DNA of 64,000 bases from Symbiodinium sp. CCMP2592 (GCA_905221615.1 CAJNDT010000136.1:631001-695000), one strand, 5' to 3'. Positions 41,875 through 51,977 are shown, counted from the first letter of the stretch. Translations and numbers: made by a program. Notes: generated from the letters alone by a model not told the origin.

Positions 41875-41951
41875 AACCAGGAGTGCGAGAGCATCTGCGG
41901 CTACCTGGCTGACGCCATCTTGGTCCTTGCGGATGCGCCTCAGGACCTCCC
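41875..41951 (+). CDS. 77-bp exon with donor GTTTAGGG
   Basis: Acceptor GGATCCTTTGTAG opens NQECESICGYLADAILVLAD APQDL; the donor is GTTTAGGGTCTAGGGG (41952), i.e. the telomere heptad itself supplies the splice donor. CCCTAAACCCTGAATCC lies left. Confidence 0.6.
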
Positions 41952-42134
41952 GTTTAGGGTCTAGGGGTTTGGGGCTTTCAGGGTTTGAGGGTTTTAGGGT
42001 TTAGTGTTTTAGGCTTTAAAGTGTTCGGGTTGAGGATTTTAGGGTTTAGGGTTTGGGGTTTAGGGTTGGCGGATCGGGGCAAGAGGCCCTCTATACCTAT
42101 ATCTGTATCTAAGCACCCACACAAGCGAGATATA

Positions 42135-42238
42135 CATGAGTGGTTGTCAAAATTATGGTCCCTTTTGGGGGTCCTTACTATACTGCGGCACCTAGTATTC
42201 AGGGTACCCCAAAAAGCCATAATTTGGACAACGACCCG
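42135..42238. mobile_element. MITE-like family B copy 2
   Basis: Arms ATGAGTGGTTGTCAAAATTA and AATTTGGACAACGACCC, with GGGTACCCCAAAAAGCC inside. Inserted in a TTTAGGG-type tract. Confidence 0.85.
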
Positions 42239-42353
42239 ACAAAAAGGCAGAAGCACAGAGACGATGAGTGAGTGGAGGAAGGGGGAAAGAGCCTGGACGC
42301 TAGATCCTGCACGCTAAGCCCGTAATCCGAGACACTAAACCCATCTAAGCCCT

Positions 42354-42467
42354 ACTTGGAGGTTCATGGGTAGTTATAAGTAGGGTTATAAGCCCCCTGA
42401 TAGGAGTTATATCTATAGTTCCCCGGCTTATATAACCTCATTTATAACTACCCATGAACCTCCAAGT
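42354..42467. mobile_element. MITE-like family A, near-perfect copy
   Basis: Arms ACTTGGAGGTTCATGGGTAG and CTACCCATGAACCTCCAAGT are exact inverted repeats continuing into TTATAA(G)TAGGGTTATA / TATAACCTCATTTATAA. This is the best copy to define the family ends. Confidence 0.95.
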
Positions 42468-42521
42468 AATAAGCCCTGAAAACCCTAAGCCCAGATTCGC
42501 CCTAAACCCGCACTCCACGAG

Positions 42522-42585
42522 GAGACGCTGACGGTTGCTGCCGAGAAGGGAGCCGCGGCTTGGACCAAGAATCGGAGTCGCTCCG
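42522..42585 (+). CDS. 64-bp exon
   Basis: CCCTAAACCC lies upstream; the frame ETLTVAAEKGAAAWTKNRSR S runs to donor GTAACTTAGGG (42586). Confidence 0.5.
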
Positions 42586-42780
42586 GTAACTTAGGGTCCA
42601 GAGGTTTAAGGTTTCGGGTTTAGGGGTTTAGAAGTTTAGGGTCTAGAAGTTTAGGGTTTAGGGTTTGAAGGGGTTCCGCTAGAGGGGGTTCTATAAATCC
42701 CCGGTCTAAGCCTTAGACCCTAAGCCTGAAACCCTAAACCTGAAACCCTAACTCTTAAACCCTCAACCCCACATTTTTTG
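42586..42780. repeat. TTTAGGG tract switching to CCCTAAA
   Basis: GTTTAGGG/GTTTAAGG words to about 42690, then CCCTAAGCCTGAAACCCTAA to 42780. Confidence 0.8.
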
Positions 42781-42848
42781 AACTACACTCAAAGGGATAC
42801 AATTGGGAGTTAAGGGCTTTTTTCAGTCCTGGACCCCTGACTGAAAGA

Positions 42849-42929
42849 ATCATAGGGGCCCTTAGGGGGGTTACTAGTCCTCTACTCCATCACCCAACCC
42901 CCCGTCCCCCCCCTAAGCGTCCCTATGAT
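42849..42929. mobile_element. Inverted repeat element, family K
   Basis: Arms AATCATAGGGGCCCTTAGGG and CCCTAAGCGTCCCTATGATT around a CCCCCC-rich centre. A single copy in this window. Confidence 0.65.
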
Positions 42930-43019
42930 TAGAAGGGATTGGGGATCCGAAGCTTCCAACATCTGGCACTGAACGCCCGGTGTCGAGTACTGAGGGTGTC
43001 GCAACAACAACAACAGCAC

Positions 43020-43204
43020 TCTAAACCCTAAACCGTTAACCTTAAACTCTAAACCTTAAGCTCTAGACCCTAAACTTTAAACCCAGAAAAGACTATGAAC
43101 CCTAAACCCCAAAAAGACCTTAAACCCGAAACTTTAAACCAAAAACCCTAAACCCTAAACCTTAATACCTTAAACTTGAAACCTTAACCCCAAACCTGAA
43201 ACAG
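43020..43204. repeat. CCCTAAA tract before exon
   Basis: CTAAACCCTAAACCGTTAAC and many AAACCCTAAACC, ACCTTAAAC words, ending GAAACAG. Confidence 0.9.
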
Positions 43205-43256
43205 GAGCTCTGGAGGTTCTTTTGCTAGGGGCAAGATTTGATGCAGCGCCGTCGGG
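43205..43256 (+). CDS. 52-bp exon with telomere-like flanks
   Basis: Acceptor CCTGAAACAG opens ALEVLLLGARFDAAPS; donor GTTCAGGGTTTCGGGTTTAG (43257). The residues resemble part of an ankyrin-type hairpin (inference, weak). Confidence 0.5.
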
Positions 43257-43350
43257 GTTCAGGGTTTCGGGTTTAGGGTTTAAGGTTTAGGGTTCAGACC
43301 GGGAATGTAGGGTTCGGTGGGTTTGGACTTGAGCTGGGAGGCTGTAGGGT
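43257..43350. repeat. TTTAGGG tract
   Basis: GGTTTAGGGTTTAAGGTTTA and related words; 5' part of the intron. Confidence 0.75.
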
Positions 43351-43605
43351 TCGGGGTTCGGTCGTAGACTTGTGCTTGTTCAAACTGTCGGGCGTTGGGA
43401 TTTCATCCCACATGTTGCGATGGCCATAAGCCAAGTTTTCCTGGAAGTTCAATTCCGCTTTACACCCTCCGGAACGCCTTATTTCATATGTGAGTCTGTT
43501 GAAGACAGGAGAGCCCAACATTTTCCGGGGTCTGAATAGTTAGCGACAGTATGTCTTGGGACGCGCCCTAACAGGAGCCCGACGGTCCACTCAGAACACA
43601 GATAC

Positions 43606-43702
43606 TGTTGATGATCTAAATCCTGCATTACCTTAATGACCCTAAGCTATGGGAATTATGGTATATTCCTTCGTATGGGTCATGCAGGATTTATGTCATC
43701 AG
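43606..43702. mobile_element. MITE-like family D copy 2 (reverse)
   Basis: Starts GATGATCTAAATCCTGCATT, contains GGGAATTATGGTATATTCCT, ends ATGCAGGATTTATGTCATC. Confidence 0.85.
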
Positions 43703-43818
43703 CCGTAGTATGTCCGGAATCATGCGGCACTTGTACCCAAACCCCTAGTCTAACAGGTAAGGCCCCCATAGAAAGGCTTGAAAGAGCAGGCTTCGCAGCC
43801 AGGCTGCAGGTTCCTATG

Positions 43819-43922
43819 GGAGTTTCCGACAATTTGGGGAACACCTGTTTTGGGGTCCTTATACTAAGGATCCTACTATTTAGGGTACTATATTAGGGTC
43901 CCCCCCCGATTTTCGGAAACTC
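43819..43922. mobile_element. Inverted repeat element, family G
   Basis: Arms GGGAGTTTCCGACAATTTGG and CGATTTTCGGAAACTCC, with GGGTCCTTATACTAAGG inside. A partial relative lies at 5228-5275. Confidence 0.75.
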
Positions 43923-43964
43923 CGGTTTCGATGAACTACACCCTCAGGATACCCATTGTAGTAC

Positions 43965-44082
43965 TTGGAGGTTCATGGGTAGTTGTAAGTGGGGTTATAA
44001 GTAGGGTAACTTTAGTTATAACTCCTATTGGGGCTTATTAGGGGACTTACAACCCCACTTTAACTACCCATGAACCTCCAAG
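43965..44082. mobile_element. MITE-like family A copy
   Basis: CTTGGAGGTTCATGGGTAGT and ACTACCCATGAACCTCCAAG arms with an AT-rich centre. Confidence 0.9.
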
Positions 44083-44228
44083 CAACCCTGATAGAACTTG
44101 TTTTTATTAGGAACCCTGTACTACATGAACTGTTTCAAGGAGCCGTGCACCTTAAAGACTTGAAGCATCGCGGGGCTCTGTATGTCTTTCTTGAGTAAAG
44201 GCTGATTCTTCCAAGCAAGCTCCTGACA

Positions 44229-44314
44229 TACATGGGGTGTTGTCAAAATTAGGGGCCCTTTTTGGGTTTTTCGGGTACCCAGAAAGGGACCATAATTTTG
44301 ACAACCACCCACAT
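44229..44314. mobile_element. MITE-like family B copy 3 (shorter)
   Basis: CATGGGGTGTTGTCAAAATT and AATTTTGACAACCACCCACA arms, centre deleted compared with the other copies. Confidence 0.85.
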
Positions 44315-44379
44315 ACTGGGTCCCATGATGCGGCTCTTTGTTCGGGGGTATGACTTCGTGACGATATTCAGCACCGGAA

Positions 44380-44545
44380 ACCCAAGAAACACAAACGTCC
44401 AAAGCCCTGGATCACTGGAAACCTGGAATCCTCGAGCCCTAACGCCCCAGAGCCCGAAAGCCTTAAACACCTGACGCCCCCGCACCCTTGAAAAGTGAAG
44501 CCTAGAGCCCTAAAGCTTTAAATTCTAAACCCTAAACCCCTAAAG
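44380..44545. repeat. CCCTAAA-type tract
   Basis: CCCAAGAAACAC to TAAACCCTAAACCCCTAAAG, ending before an open frame (44545-44754, GKAGAPSSGMSSSGVVVKK) that may be an exon. Confidence 0.55.
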
Positions 44546-44639
44546 TGGGGAAGGCTGGTGCGCCAAGCTCTGGTATGTCGTCGTCTGGTGTTGTAGTCAA
44601 GAAACTTTGTTCGAAAAGTCTCGTGCCATGCATTGCCAC

Positions 44640-44760
44640 ACGCACATTTGACATGTCGGGCTGTGCTCCTTGGATCCCAGCATGTGCTTGCAGTTTCCAC
44701 TCTTTTCAATGGCTGCCCACGTACAGATTTGGCCTGTCTGGCTGTGCTCCTTGAAAACCA
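44640..44760. repeat. Two diverged copies of an about 88-bp repeat
   Basis: CATTTGACATGTCGGGCTGT GCTCCTTGG at 44644 and GATTTGGCCTGTCTGGCTGT GCTCCTTGA at 44726. The minus strand reads KEHSPTCQMC / KEHSQTGQIC, so it could be coding, but no borders are evident. Confidence 0.6.
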
Positions 44761-45099
44761 CTATATAGCAGTTTTTGACTATAGTCTGTGAGTCGATATT
44801 GCGCGGGTGACTCCACTTCATGCGAAACCGGGCATGACATTGCAAAGACCGACTTCAGACGGTCTGGGTCGACTTAACCCCAGCGCTTGGTTCGCTTTAT
44901 TTTTGTTTGCATGGTCTTTGCGTGGCAAGCGACTTCCGAGGAGTCATCAAAAATAGAGGGTTGTTGATTGCAAGTTTTTTTTGGCATCCAGCGTTGCTTG
45001 TGTTCATTCAAAGGCAGGCATGGGCGGCCGCCCACGAAGAACCACAATCCCGGGCGTGCGGGGCAAATGCGAGCCTCGATCTGCAATGTGGAAGCTAAG

Positions 45100-45320
45100 A
45101 AAGAGAGTAGGCCCAAGTGCCTGAGCAGCAGCAAAAGCAATGGTATGGTGCACACAAACTATACAATGGAAGTTGGACATGGACCATGGAGCAATCGAGC
45201 TGCTAGGCCCAATGCCTTTGCAAAGAGCAACAATGGTGCATTCTGGATCGACGTACGATCTGCTGGGCCACGTGCCTGAGCAAAAACCAACAATGGCACA
45301 TGCTGGATCGACGTGCAAGC
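45100..45320. repeat. Degenerate tandem repeat, about 63 bp
   Basis: Units with GATCGA(C/G)...CTGCTGGGCC...GTGCCTGAGCAAAAACCAACAATGG-type order, markers AGCAACAATGGTGCATTCTG (45226) and CCAACAATGGCACATGCTG (45289), and a weaker copy at about 45110-45160. Frames across it are open on both strands. Confidence 0.65.
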
Positions 45321-45639
45321 AGCTTTCTGGTGAGTTTCAGAATTCTTGTTACCGATGTGTGATGGACACAAACGGATCCACACTCGCAGCTCAAACCATT
45401 GAGTTTTTTTGGGTCTATTCGCAAGTTTACCAAGCGCTGTTGCCACGGCACAGCCTCCCGAAGATCCGCAAGTGTTCCAATGTCAACTGTTGACATGAAA
45501 GGCTGATCGTTGAACGGTGCCAAAGTTGAACGAGCTTGCATGGCTTGCAGATTTGTCAGCTAAGGAAAAGCCACAAGGAAAAAGATCCAAGCCTTGAGGC
45601 TGGGTCCGATAGTGTCAGCGTTGCGGGAATCAGACGTCA

Positions 45640-45850
45640 GTCGGCTCTCCGCGGGTCTCCGCGTCGCTCAGTCAGCGCATGGACGTCTTGGAGAAGGAGC
45701 TGGCTGCCATCACCGTGAAGGTGGATGCCGAGCGATTTGCCCGCATCTGCGCATTGAGAAGCTGCCGCGTGCATCCTTGATGCCCCCCGAAAAGCTGCTG
45801 AAGCACATCCGTTTCTCAGAACGTGCTCATCGCCCGAGAGGTGGCTGATG
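45640..45850 (+). CDS. Candidate exon(s), helical
   Basis: One frame reads SASLSQRMDVLEKELAAITV KVDAERFARI and, in another frame a little later, EKLPRASLMPPEKLLKHIRF SERAH. Both have good composition; the change of frame near 45755 could be an intron or an indel. No domain. Confidence 0.35.
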
Positions 45851-46662
45851 AGACTTTGACTGAAGACTGATGGCGACACGGGAAGCGAGCATGGCTGCGC
45901 CATTGGCAGCAAGAGGCGGCCGCTCGGGGTCGTCCAAAAAAATTCAGACTCCACCCCAAAACCCTACAGTCCAAGAGCCTCGGAGCCCGAAGCCCGAAAG
46001 CCTTAAAACCCTACTGCCTTGGAAAGCCCTAGAACCCTAATGCCCTAGAGCACTTATAGCCGTAGACACTAAAGCTGATTTTTGGAGCCCCTGAGCTCGG
46101 GTTCTAAAACCCAAGAGCCCGAAACCCTGGATTTTCTATGGAACTCCTTAAAAGAGGCAGCTTGTTTGGGTCACAAGTCTGCCCCAAATCTTATACTCGC
46201 AACCGTACGTGCCTCTTGCCTTAACACCAAGCTCCAGCCTGGGAACATCTGGGAACATGCCAGGCTTCCATAACTGTGGCCCGTGAAAACCATCCTTTTT
46301 GCGTGTAGAAGCCATAAAAGGAACCTTGCAAAGGTAGGGTTTTTGGCCGAGCAGCACGCTTTGGCACTTTTCGTTTTGGGTTCCCCAATTAAAACCAAAG
46401 TAGAGATTCGGGTTTTGGAGTTCAAAACTCGTCATTCCCCAACCCTCAAGTTTGACCCAGATGATAAACCCACACCCCTAAACCTGAAACCTTAATGGCA
46501 ACGCCCTAAAAACCCCTTAAACTCCCAATCTTCATTCTTGCAGCTTGAAAATCCCATTGAACCCGAACTCCTGCAAAACCTTGTGCCCGTGACCCTGAAC
46601 CTGCACCCTAGTTCCAAAAATAAACCCTAAACCCCACGCCTTTGTGATTCGCTCACACCGAG
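45851..46662. other. CCCTAAA-type intron or intergenic stretch
   Basis: 45955-46130 and 46440-46640 are CCCTAAACC/AACCCTAATGCC-rich. Minus frames at 46148-46435 overlap unique sequence but have no borders. Confidence 0.45.
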
Positions 46663-46741
46663 GCCTTGGTCCCAGTTTTTGCCGGCACGCCGGCGCCAGC
46701 GGTGCTGCCCGAGCGCGCGCCGTGGTTTGCCACGCAGGCAG
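46663..46741 (+). CDS. 79-bp exon, Pro/Ala-rich
   Basis: TCGCTCACACCGAG before; frame LVPVFAGTPAPAVLPERAPW FATQ; donor GTCTAGGATTTTG (46742), or GC donor GCAGGT at 46738. CCCTAAACCCC left and TTTAGG-type right. Confidence 0.55.
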
Positions 46742-46933
46742 GTCTAGGATTTTGTTGTGGGTTTCGGAGAAGTACAAGAAGGGTTGCTGTGGGTTTTGTG
46801 ATACAAAGGTTTAGGTTTTCAAGGCTGAGGTGCAGTTGTTACGGGGTTGACGGTTCAGGGCCTCGGTGTTTCTTGGGGGTTGAGGGCTTGGGGGTTAGGC
46901 ATTTCAAGATTTCCGGAAAGGGCTTTCGTACAG

Positions 46934-47071
46934 CCTTGTATGCGTGTCGTAAAGAGTTGCAAGGCTTGGGCGGAACTGGTGGTCGAGACTGGCGGGGGTG
47001 CCGCCGAAAGCCGGCGCCTTTTACAGGCAGCCCTGAGGGCCCAAGTCGGCCACCGAAACTTTGAGGGATAA
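46934..47071 (+). CDS. Terminal-type exon with stop
   Basis: Acceptor CTTTCGTACAG opens PCMRVVKSCKAWAELVVETG, GGAAESRRLLQAALRAQVGH and RNFEG, then TAA. Phase 0, 46 codons. Helical, basic. GT-rich (TTTAGG-type) sequence lies on its left, an exception to the usual polarity. Confidence 0.5.
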   Translation, partial: PCMRVVKSCKAWAELVVETGGGAAESRRLLQAALRAQVGHRNFEG

Positions 47072-48119
47072 GTTGCTGCCTGTCACAACTGCAGAACAGC
47101 AGCAGCTGGTGGCCACATACAGCCCTCCGTGGGTGGGGGCGTCATTATATAATTGCAGACCCGTGATTGAGTGCAGGGCGAACACCAAGGAATGAGTTCC
47201 GGTGTGGCCACAAGGGCGTCCTTGCCTGGGCAGGCGTCACGCTGCGGGCAGAGAGTCCGAGATGCAAGGCACGAGCAGCTGAAGGGTGTGCAAAGCTTGG
47301 ATTAATATTATAGGATCTTAAAAATAGTTGCCAATACTGTCTTGGGGGTTCCTTATTACTAATTAGTTATAGTTATATATTGTATGCCCTACTCCAAACT
47401 TTACATTATTTTTTTGGGGGTGCTTGTTGAACGGAGAGATTTTCTACAACCCACGCCCTACGCCCTTTACAGCCCTTGAAGCCCATGCGCAAAAGCCCAC
47501 AACCTTACATAGATTCGAAAGCCCTCAACCATAAAGCCGGTAGCCTGAAGCCAAACCTCAAGCCCCACGGCCTGGAAAGGCATCATAAGCCCCCTGAGCA
47601 TTGCGCAGACTGACGTCATGCTGGTGTTAGGGTCGGAAGATGAACCACAGCTCAGGAACTCTGCTAATCGATTTTGGACCCTGCAGCAGACTCAAAACAC
47701 ATGTTCGATACCCCTGAAAAAATGATCCGAGTCTTCTTCACCCTGGAAACGCTTTCTACGATCCAGTTCAAGACACCCATCCCGAACCCCAAACCGTGAA
47801 CCCTAAACTTCAAACCCTGAACGCCCCACTCAAACCCTAAACTCCAAACCCTAAGCCCAAACCCTCAACGCAAAACCCCAAGCCCCACACGCTTCAGGGA
47901 ATCCTTACAACTTACGGGAACTTTCAAACTCTCAAAATCAAAGGCCTCCATGGACGGGATGAAGGTAGGTGAGGTAATCCCCAATAAGAGTCTTTTTAAA
48001 GGGATCCTTAATCGTACTGCCTTTGAGGCTTCCAACAAAGGAATCCTCATCCCTATCACCCAGAGGAGCCCTTCTTACGAGCCCTTCAAAGAACCCAAAT
48101 CCTAAGCCTTCCACCGAAG
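47072..48119. other. Intron or intergenic; CCCTAAA-type tracts and F-like element
   Basis: 47300-47400 resembles family F (TTGGGGGTTCCTTATTACTAA). CCCTAC/CCCTAAACTTCAAACCC words run at 47450-47590 and 47780-47890. A weak micro-exon candidate follows GCATTGCGCAG at 47629. Confidence 0.45.
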
Positions 48120-48178
48120 CTCTCGGTGGGGAGGAGCAGTGGCAGCTACTCCTCGACCCCGTGGCCCCAGTGGACAAG
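48120..48178 (+). CDS. 59-bp exon
   Basis: Acceptor CCACCGAAG opens LGGEEQWQLLLDPVAPVDK; donor GTGCCCC (48179). CCCAAATCCTAAGCC lies left and GGGTTTAGGG (48307-48325) right. Confidence 0.55.
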
Positions 48179-48370
48179 GTGCCCCTTCGGGCTTAGGATG
48201 TTTGAGGCTTCATGCTTTTGTCTATCGTTTGACCCCAAAGCCCTGTGCCTTCCCAGTTTGCAGCTTTACTTAAACGCCTCAGGGCTCAGGGTTGTGGGTT
48301 GTTAGGGTTAAGGGTTTAGGGTAAGCGCGGTTGTAAGTGCAGCTTCGTGTGTACTGTCTGCTTTTGGTAG

Positions 48371-48423
48371 GGCTATGACTTACTCGGCAACTACGAGATT
48401 TCTAAATACCATGAACTTCCTAG
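48371..48423 (+). CDS. 53-bp or longer exon
   Basis: TCTGCTTTTGGTAG before; frame GYDLLGNYEISKYHELPR; donor GTACAA (48424). The same frame stays open to about 48600 (YKGSCSVLASLQISEIAALP), so the exon could be longer. Confidence 0.5.
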
Positions 48424-49049
48424 GTACAAAGGGTCATGCTCGGTGCTAGCAAGTCTCCAGATTTCGGAAATCGCAGCCCTCCCCGCGCCAGTTGAGCAGA
48501 CCCTCAGGCCTTTATCCCAAATCATCCCGGATCCTGAGCCAGCCCTAAGCCCACTCAGCCCCCAAACTCCTAAACATTCCCCCCCAAACTCCTAAACATT
48601 CCCCCTACAGAAAGCTTGCAGCTCTTGAATCCTGATTCAGGAACACCTCAAAATTTAGAGGATACGCTGCTGCTATTAAGGTCACTATCGTTATGCTGAC
48701 CGCCATTTGTATTATGAGGGGTTCTGTTGCCAGTTTGTATGCGGTCACACAGCGGTTGTTGCTTGATATGCTTGAAGGACAAATGAGGATCTAAGATGAG
48801 GGGTTCCTTGGTTAATATTAATATGGAAGCCTATAAGCAATTTCTAACATGATTCCTTAGGGTGCCTCATTGCAACTATACAGGATCCCAAAACCCTGTT
48901 CCAACTATCGAGGCCCCTGTATTAATTGGCTTTTGAAGTTGCTGGGGCCTTCTTCCGTGGGTCTGAAAATCAACCAAACCCCTTTTGCTGGGGTTTGGGA
49001 TTTCGTTTCAGGGTTTTCGGGTTTTGGGCTTGAGGTGTTTGTTTAGGGT
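48424..49049. other. Intron stretch, F-like element, TTTAGGG-type words
   Basis: Duplicate CCCCCAAACTCCTAAACATT occurs at 48558 and 48581 (23-bp tandem repeat). F-like sequence at 48655-48730 and 48840-48930. GGGTTTTCGGGTTTTGGGC at 49008-49035. Confidence 0.4.
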
Positions 49050-49172
49050 TCCCGGAAGCCCGCAATCCGAGTCCGATTTCGGAACGATTTTGGCGATCTG
49101 GCAGCTTTCCTGCACAAGATCTTACTACTTCAGCGCTCTAGGAACTATTTGTTATCTTTATTGTCATAAAAC
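49050..49172 (+). CDS. Candidate terminal exon
   Basis: Frame VRFRNDFGDLAAFLHKILLL QRSRNYLLSLLS then TAA is helical. Acceptor near CCGGAAG (49055). A second frame is also open. Confidence 0.35.
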
Positions 49173-49282
49173 GTAGCACTCCTTCACATTCATGATTAGA
49201 TGAGAACTTGATCTCTCAAAGGGATGCTTAAGCACATAGCTTTTATTTGGGTTCTAAGGGTTTAGGGTTTCGGGTTTCTAAG

Positions 49283-49331
49283 GGCGCGCAGGACTCGTCA
49301 GTCGCAGCATCGCCGCCGCTCTAGAAGTATG
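49283..49331 (+). CDS. Candidate exon, Arg/Ser-rich
   Basis: After GGGTTTCTAAG a frame ARRTRQSQHRRRSRSM runs to GTACTC. Low complexity; weak. Confidence 0.25.
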
Positions 49332-49355
49332 GAGTACTCTATCACGAACCACCTG

Positions 49356-49475
49356 CTTGGAGGTTCATGGGTGTGTATAAGGGTCCCTTTAAAGGGATCT
49401 GTAGGAGTATACGTGGAGGTTCAGGGGTAAGTTACGACCCCACTTATAACTTCTAACTACCCATGAACCTCCAAG
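49356..49475. mobile_element. MITE-like family A copy
   Basis: CTTGGAGGTTCATGGGTGTG and CTAACTACCCATGAACCTCC AAG. The inner part also carries a second GGAGGTTCAGGGGTAAGTTA motif, suggesting a rearranged copy. Confidence 0.85.
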
Positions 49476-49539
49476 TAGACTCCTTTAGCAGCCCAAATAT
49501 GCTCCTATAGACGCAAACCCACACTGAACGTGGGCTGTG

Positions 49540-49890
49540 GCAGTTTCACATTGGGCCGCCTTTTGTCGCTTCACACTTCCATGCTTGGAAGATCGAAGTG
49601 CCGGTGCCAGAGCTCAGACAAAGGCCGTCGAAGATCTTCTGAGGGAAGCTGGCGCTGGCCCACGCTTAATAATTAGAATAGGGTTTGTGGGAAAGTATAC
49701 GATGCTTGTAATGAGGAACCCCACCCTACATTATGCACTGCCCACGGAGTTCATGAATTGCAGTACTAGCTCCGAGCTTGATGGTCTGGACTACGAGCAA
49801 CTTCTCTCAGCCAGTGGTTTGAAGGGGCCGCTTAAGACCCGGAATCCCCAAATACGCTTAGAGACTTTAGAGGCTTGTTGCGGGAGTTAG
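49540..49890 (+). CDS. Candidate exon(s) interrupted by an element-like stretch
   Basis: One frame stays open for 117 codons. Residues GARAQTKAVEDLLREAGAGP (to about 49670) and SELDGLDYEQLLSASGLKG (from about 49770) are protein-like, while the centre (AATTAGAATAGGGTTTGTGG) looks like a family F end. The element may have inserted in an exon or forms an intron. Confidence 0.4.
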   Translation, partial: AVSHWAAFCRFTLPCLEDRSAGARAQTKAVEDLLREAGAGPRLIIRIGFVGKYTMLVMRNPTLHYALPTEFMNCSTSSELDGLDYEQLLSASGLKGPLKTRNPQIRLETLEACCGS

Positions 49891-50449
49891 GCTTGTAGGC
49901 TTTGGGATGAATGGTGCAGGCTTCGGGGGCCTCAGGCCCCTCCTTCCCGTAAGCAGGGTAATGCTTGCGGCAAGGAAGAACAGCCAAGTGAGCACCCTGG
50001 AGCCTCAACTGTGCGGCGCATTGCCGGATGTGGGCTCGGTGTATGTGCTTCGTCTTTCGGGTCCCTACCCTGAACCCCATAGTTAAGACATGAGGTCGTG
50101 ATCAACAATGCCTGTTCCATCTCTCTAACACCCTACCAGAACACTCTGGCACCCTGAGGAAGCCTCTGTGTGTGTGTGTGTGTGTGCTACAGAACCCTAC
50201 GCCACGCCTTGTGGTAAAACTTTGAAATGCCCCCGTTTAGTACTCCTGATAGCATCCACTGACATTACCCTTGCGGAGGTGGCTGCGGCATGTGCCTCGG
50301 TTGTGACCACTTTTGGAGCCCATCACAAGGTGCATTGCTGAGGGAGCTTAGGGTTCAGTGTTCCCCAGCAAGACATGGCAACATATCCTTGATCACGTCA
50401 AGCCCTAAACCCTAAACTTGCCATTTAAACTGAAGGGGCTAACGCTGAA

Positions 50450-50540
50450 GGTATTATAGGGGCCTTAAGAATTGCTAAGTATAGTATAATGGGCCCCAAA
50501 CCCTATTCTAGCTGTTAAGGCCCCTATATTATGGTATCTT
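50450..50540. mobile_element. MITE-like family F copy
   Basis: GGTATTATAGGGGCCTTAAG and CTGTTAAGGCCCCTATATTA arms enclose GGGCCCCAAACCCTATTC. Confidence 0.75.
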
Positions 50541-50604
50541 CCGACACCCTGGCGTTTCATTTGGCTTTGCAACTCGTGGGTATTCGGAAGTCAAGTTAGG
50601 GATC

Positions 50605-50710
50605 TCTGAAATGGGGTTTGGGTTTTAGGTTGTAGGGTTTTGGATTTTAGGGTTTGGGGTTTAGAGTTTTAGGGTTTAAGTTTTATGGTTTAGGGTTTTG
50701 AAAGGGGTTT
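50605..50710. repeat. TTTAGGG-type tract
   Basis: GGGTTTTAGGTTGTAGGGTT and TTAGGGTTTGGGGTTTAG words. (TG)n at 50165-50186 lies upstream. Confidence 0.8.
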
Positions 50711-50972
50711 CGGAGGTTTGTGTATTCGGGTATCATGTGTTGATACGTTTCTGAAACTGCCGCATAGGTCTTCTGGGCCAGACATAACTCTGAATTTAGG
50801 GGCTAGGCCTCGCCCAAAGGATTGGTGTGGTCCTTGAGAGGCCGTGCGCCAGTTTTGCAGTGTTTTGGGTTACACGCTGTTTGCTGAGAACACCATCACC
50901 AGGGTTCTAATTGACCTCACCCTGCCAAACCCTAAAACCTAAACCCTACTCGTAGCTTGCCTGGTCTCATGG

Positions 50973-51065
50973 CTTACCTTTGGTTAGTAGGGAATGGAGG
51001 AATGGGGTACAATTATAGCTATTACAGTACTACCATTCTTCCATTCCCTACTAGCCAAAGGTAAG
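50973..51065. mobile_element. MITE-like family C copy 1
   Basis: TTACCTTTGGTTAGTAGGGA ATGGAGG and CCATTCCCTACTAGCCAAAGG TAA arms (given by halves) with CAATTATAGCTATTACAG inside. Related copies at 62459-62526 and 62626-62698. Confidence 0.9.
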
Positions 51066-51095
51066 ATGGTCCCTCAAGTAGTTCAAAAATCCCAG

Positions 51096-51146
51096 CTGCC
51101 GGAATCTCGCACTACGGAGGCTTCCGTATTCCGGTTTCCCGTCTAG
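51096..51146 (+). CDS. 51-bp exon
   Basis: Acceptor AAAATCCCAG opens AAGISHYGGFRIPVSRL; donor GTCTTGG (51147). TTTAGGG-type tract follows (51160-51215). It starts 31 bp after a family C element. Confidence 0.45.
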   Translation: MPESRTTEASVFRFPV

Positions 51147-51215
51147 GTCTTGGAAGGTGTTGTTTAGGGCTTCAGGGCTTTAGTGTTTAGGGGTTTTGGG
51201 TTTACGCTTTTTGAG

Positions 51216-51870
51216 CCTGATCAGCAGTAGTAGTCTCGTCATTATCCTCGTTGTCAGCATGTTTGTGATAATCTTCTTCCTCGTTTCCCATTATCTTCAT
51301 CTCAATAACCGTTGTCAGCGGCATTGCTAGCATGGGTATTCTCATCATCGTCACGACCATACATACAACGGCCACAACGGCTAAATCTCCATCATCTTTC
51401 TCATTTTACGTCGTACGTTTTAGAGCTCTTGTTTCGGTTCTCTGTGCTTTTGACACGCTGAACATGATAACCGAGGCCGGTCTGAGTCCGAGTACTGTTG
51501 CCAAGATGGCTATCACGCAAGATGAGTCCTTTCCTGAATAGTGCATGCGCATCCCCAAGAAAGTGCAAAAGATGGTGGCGCTTAGAAAGCACGGCCATAG
51601 ACCGTAAACCATGAGCACACAAACTTCAACCCTCGAGTTCCGTTTTCTTTGGAGGGGGTGGGGGGGTTTGAGGGTTTGGGGGGTTTAGGGGTCAGGGCTT
51701 GGGTGTTGGGGTTCTCGGGTCTGAGGGTTAAGGGATGTTAGGGTTTTAGGGTCTACGCTTTGCCGTAAACTCGAAACTTGGGTGACGGTCCAACTTAGGG
51801 TTCGGGGTTTGAGCTTGACATGCTGCGCCGGTCTCCAGGATACTGCCAGGACTTGTAAGTATAGCAACAC
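51216..51870. other. Triplet-rich patch then TTTAGGG-type tract
   Basis: 51215-51400 is rich in CATCATC/CGTT words. 51645-51830 has GGGGTTTAGGGGTCAGGG and TTAGGGTTTTAGGG words. No exon supported. Confidence 0.45.
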
Positions 51871-51877
51871 AAGCAAG

Positions 51878-51977
51878 ACTAATGTAGGAACCTGATTTAG
51901 AAACCCTGGACCTATAACCCCAAAATAGTAGGATCCATATAAGAAACCCAATAAAGGCCCATTTCCTACATTAGCAG
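51878..51977. mobile_element. Inverted repeat element, family L
   Basis: Ends CTAATGTAGGAA and TTCCTACATTAG, inner GGACCTATAACCCC. About 100 bp; a single copy here. Confidence 0.65.
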
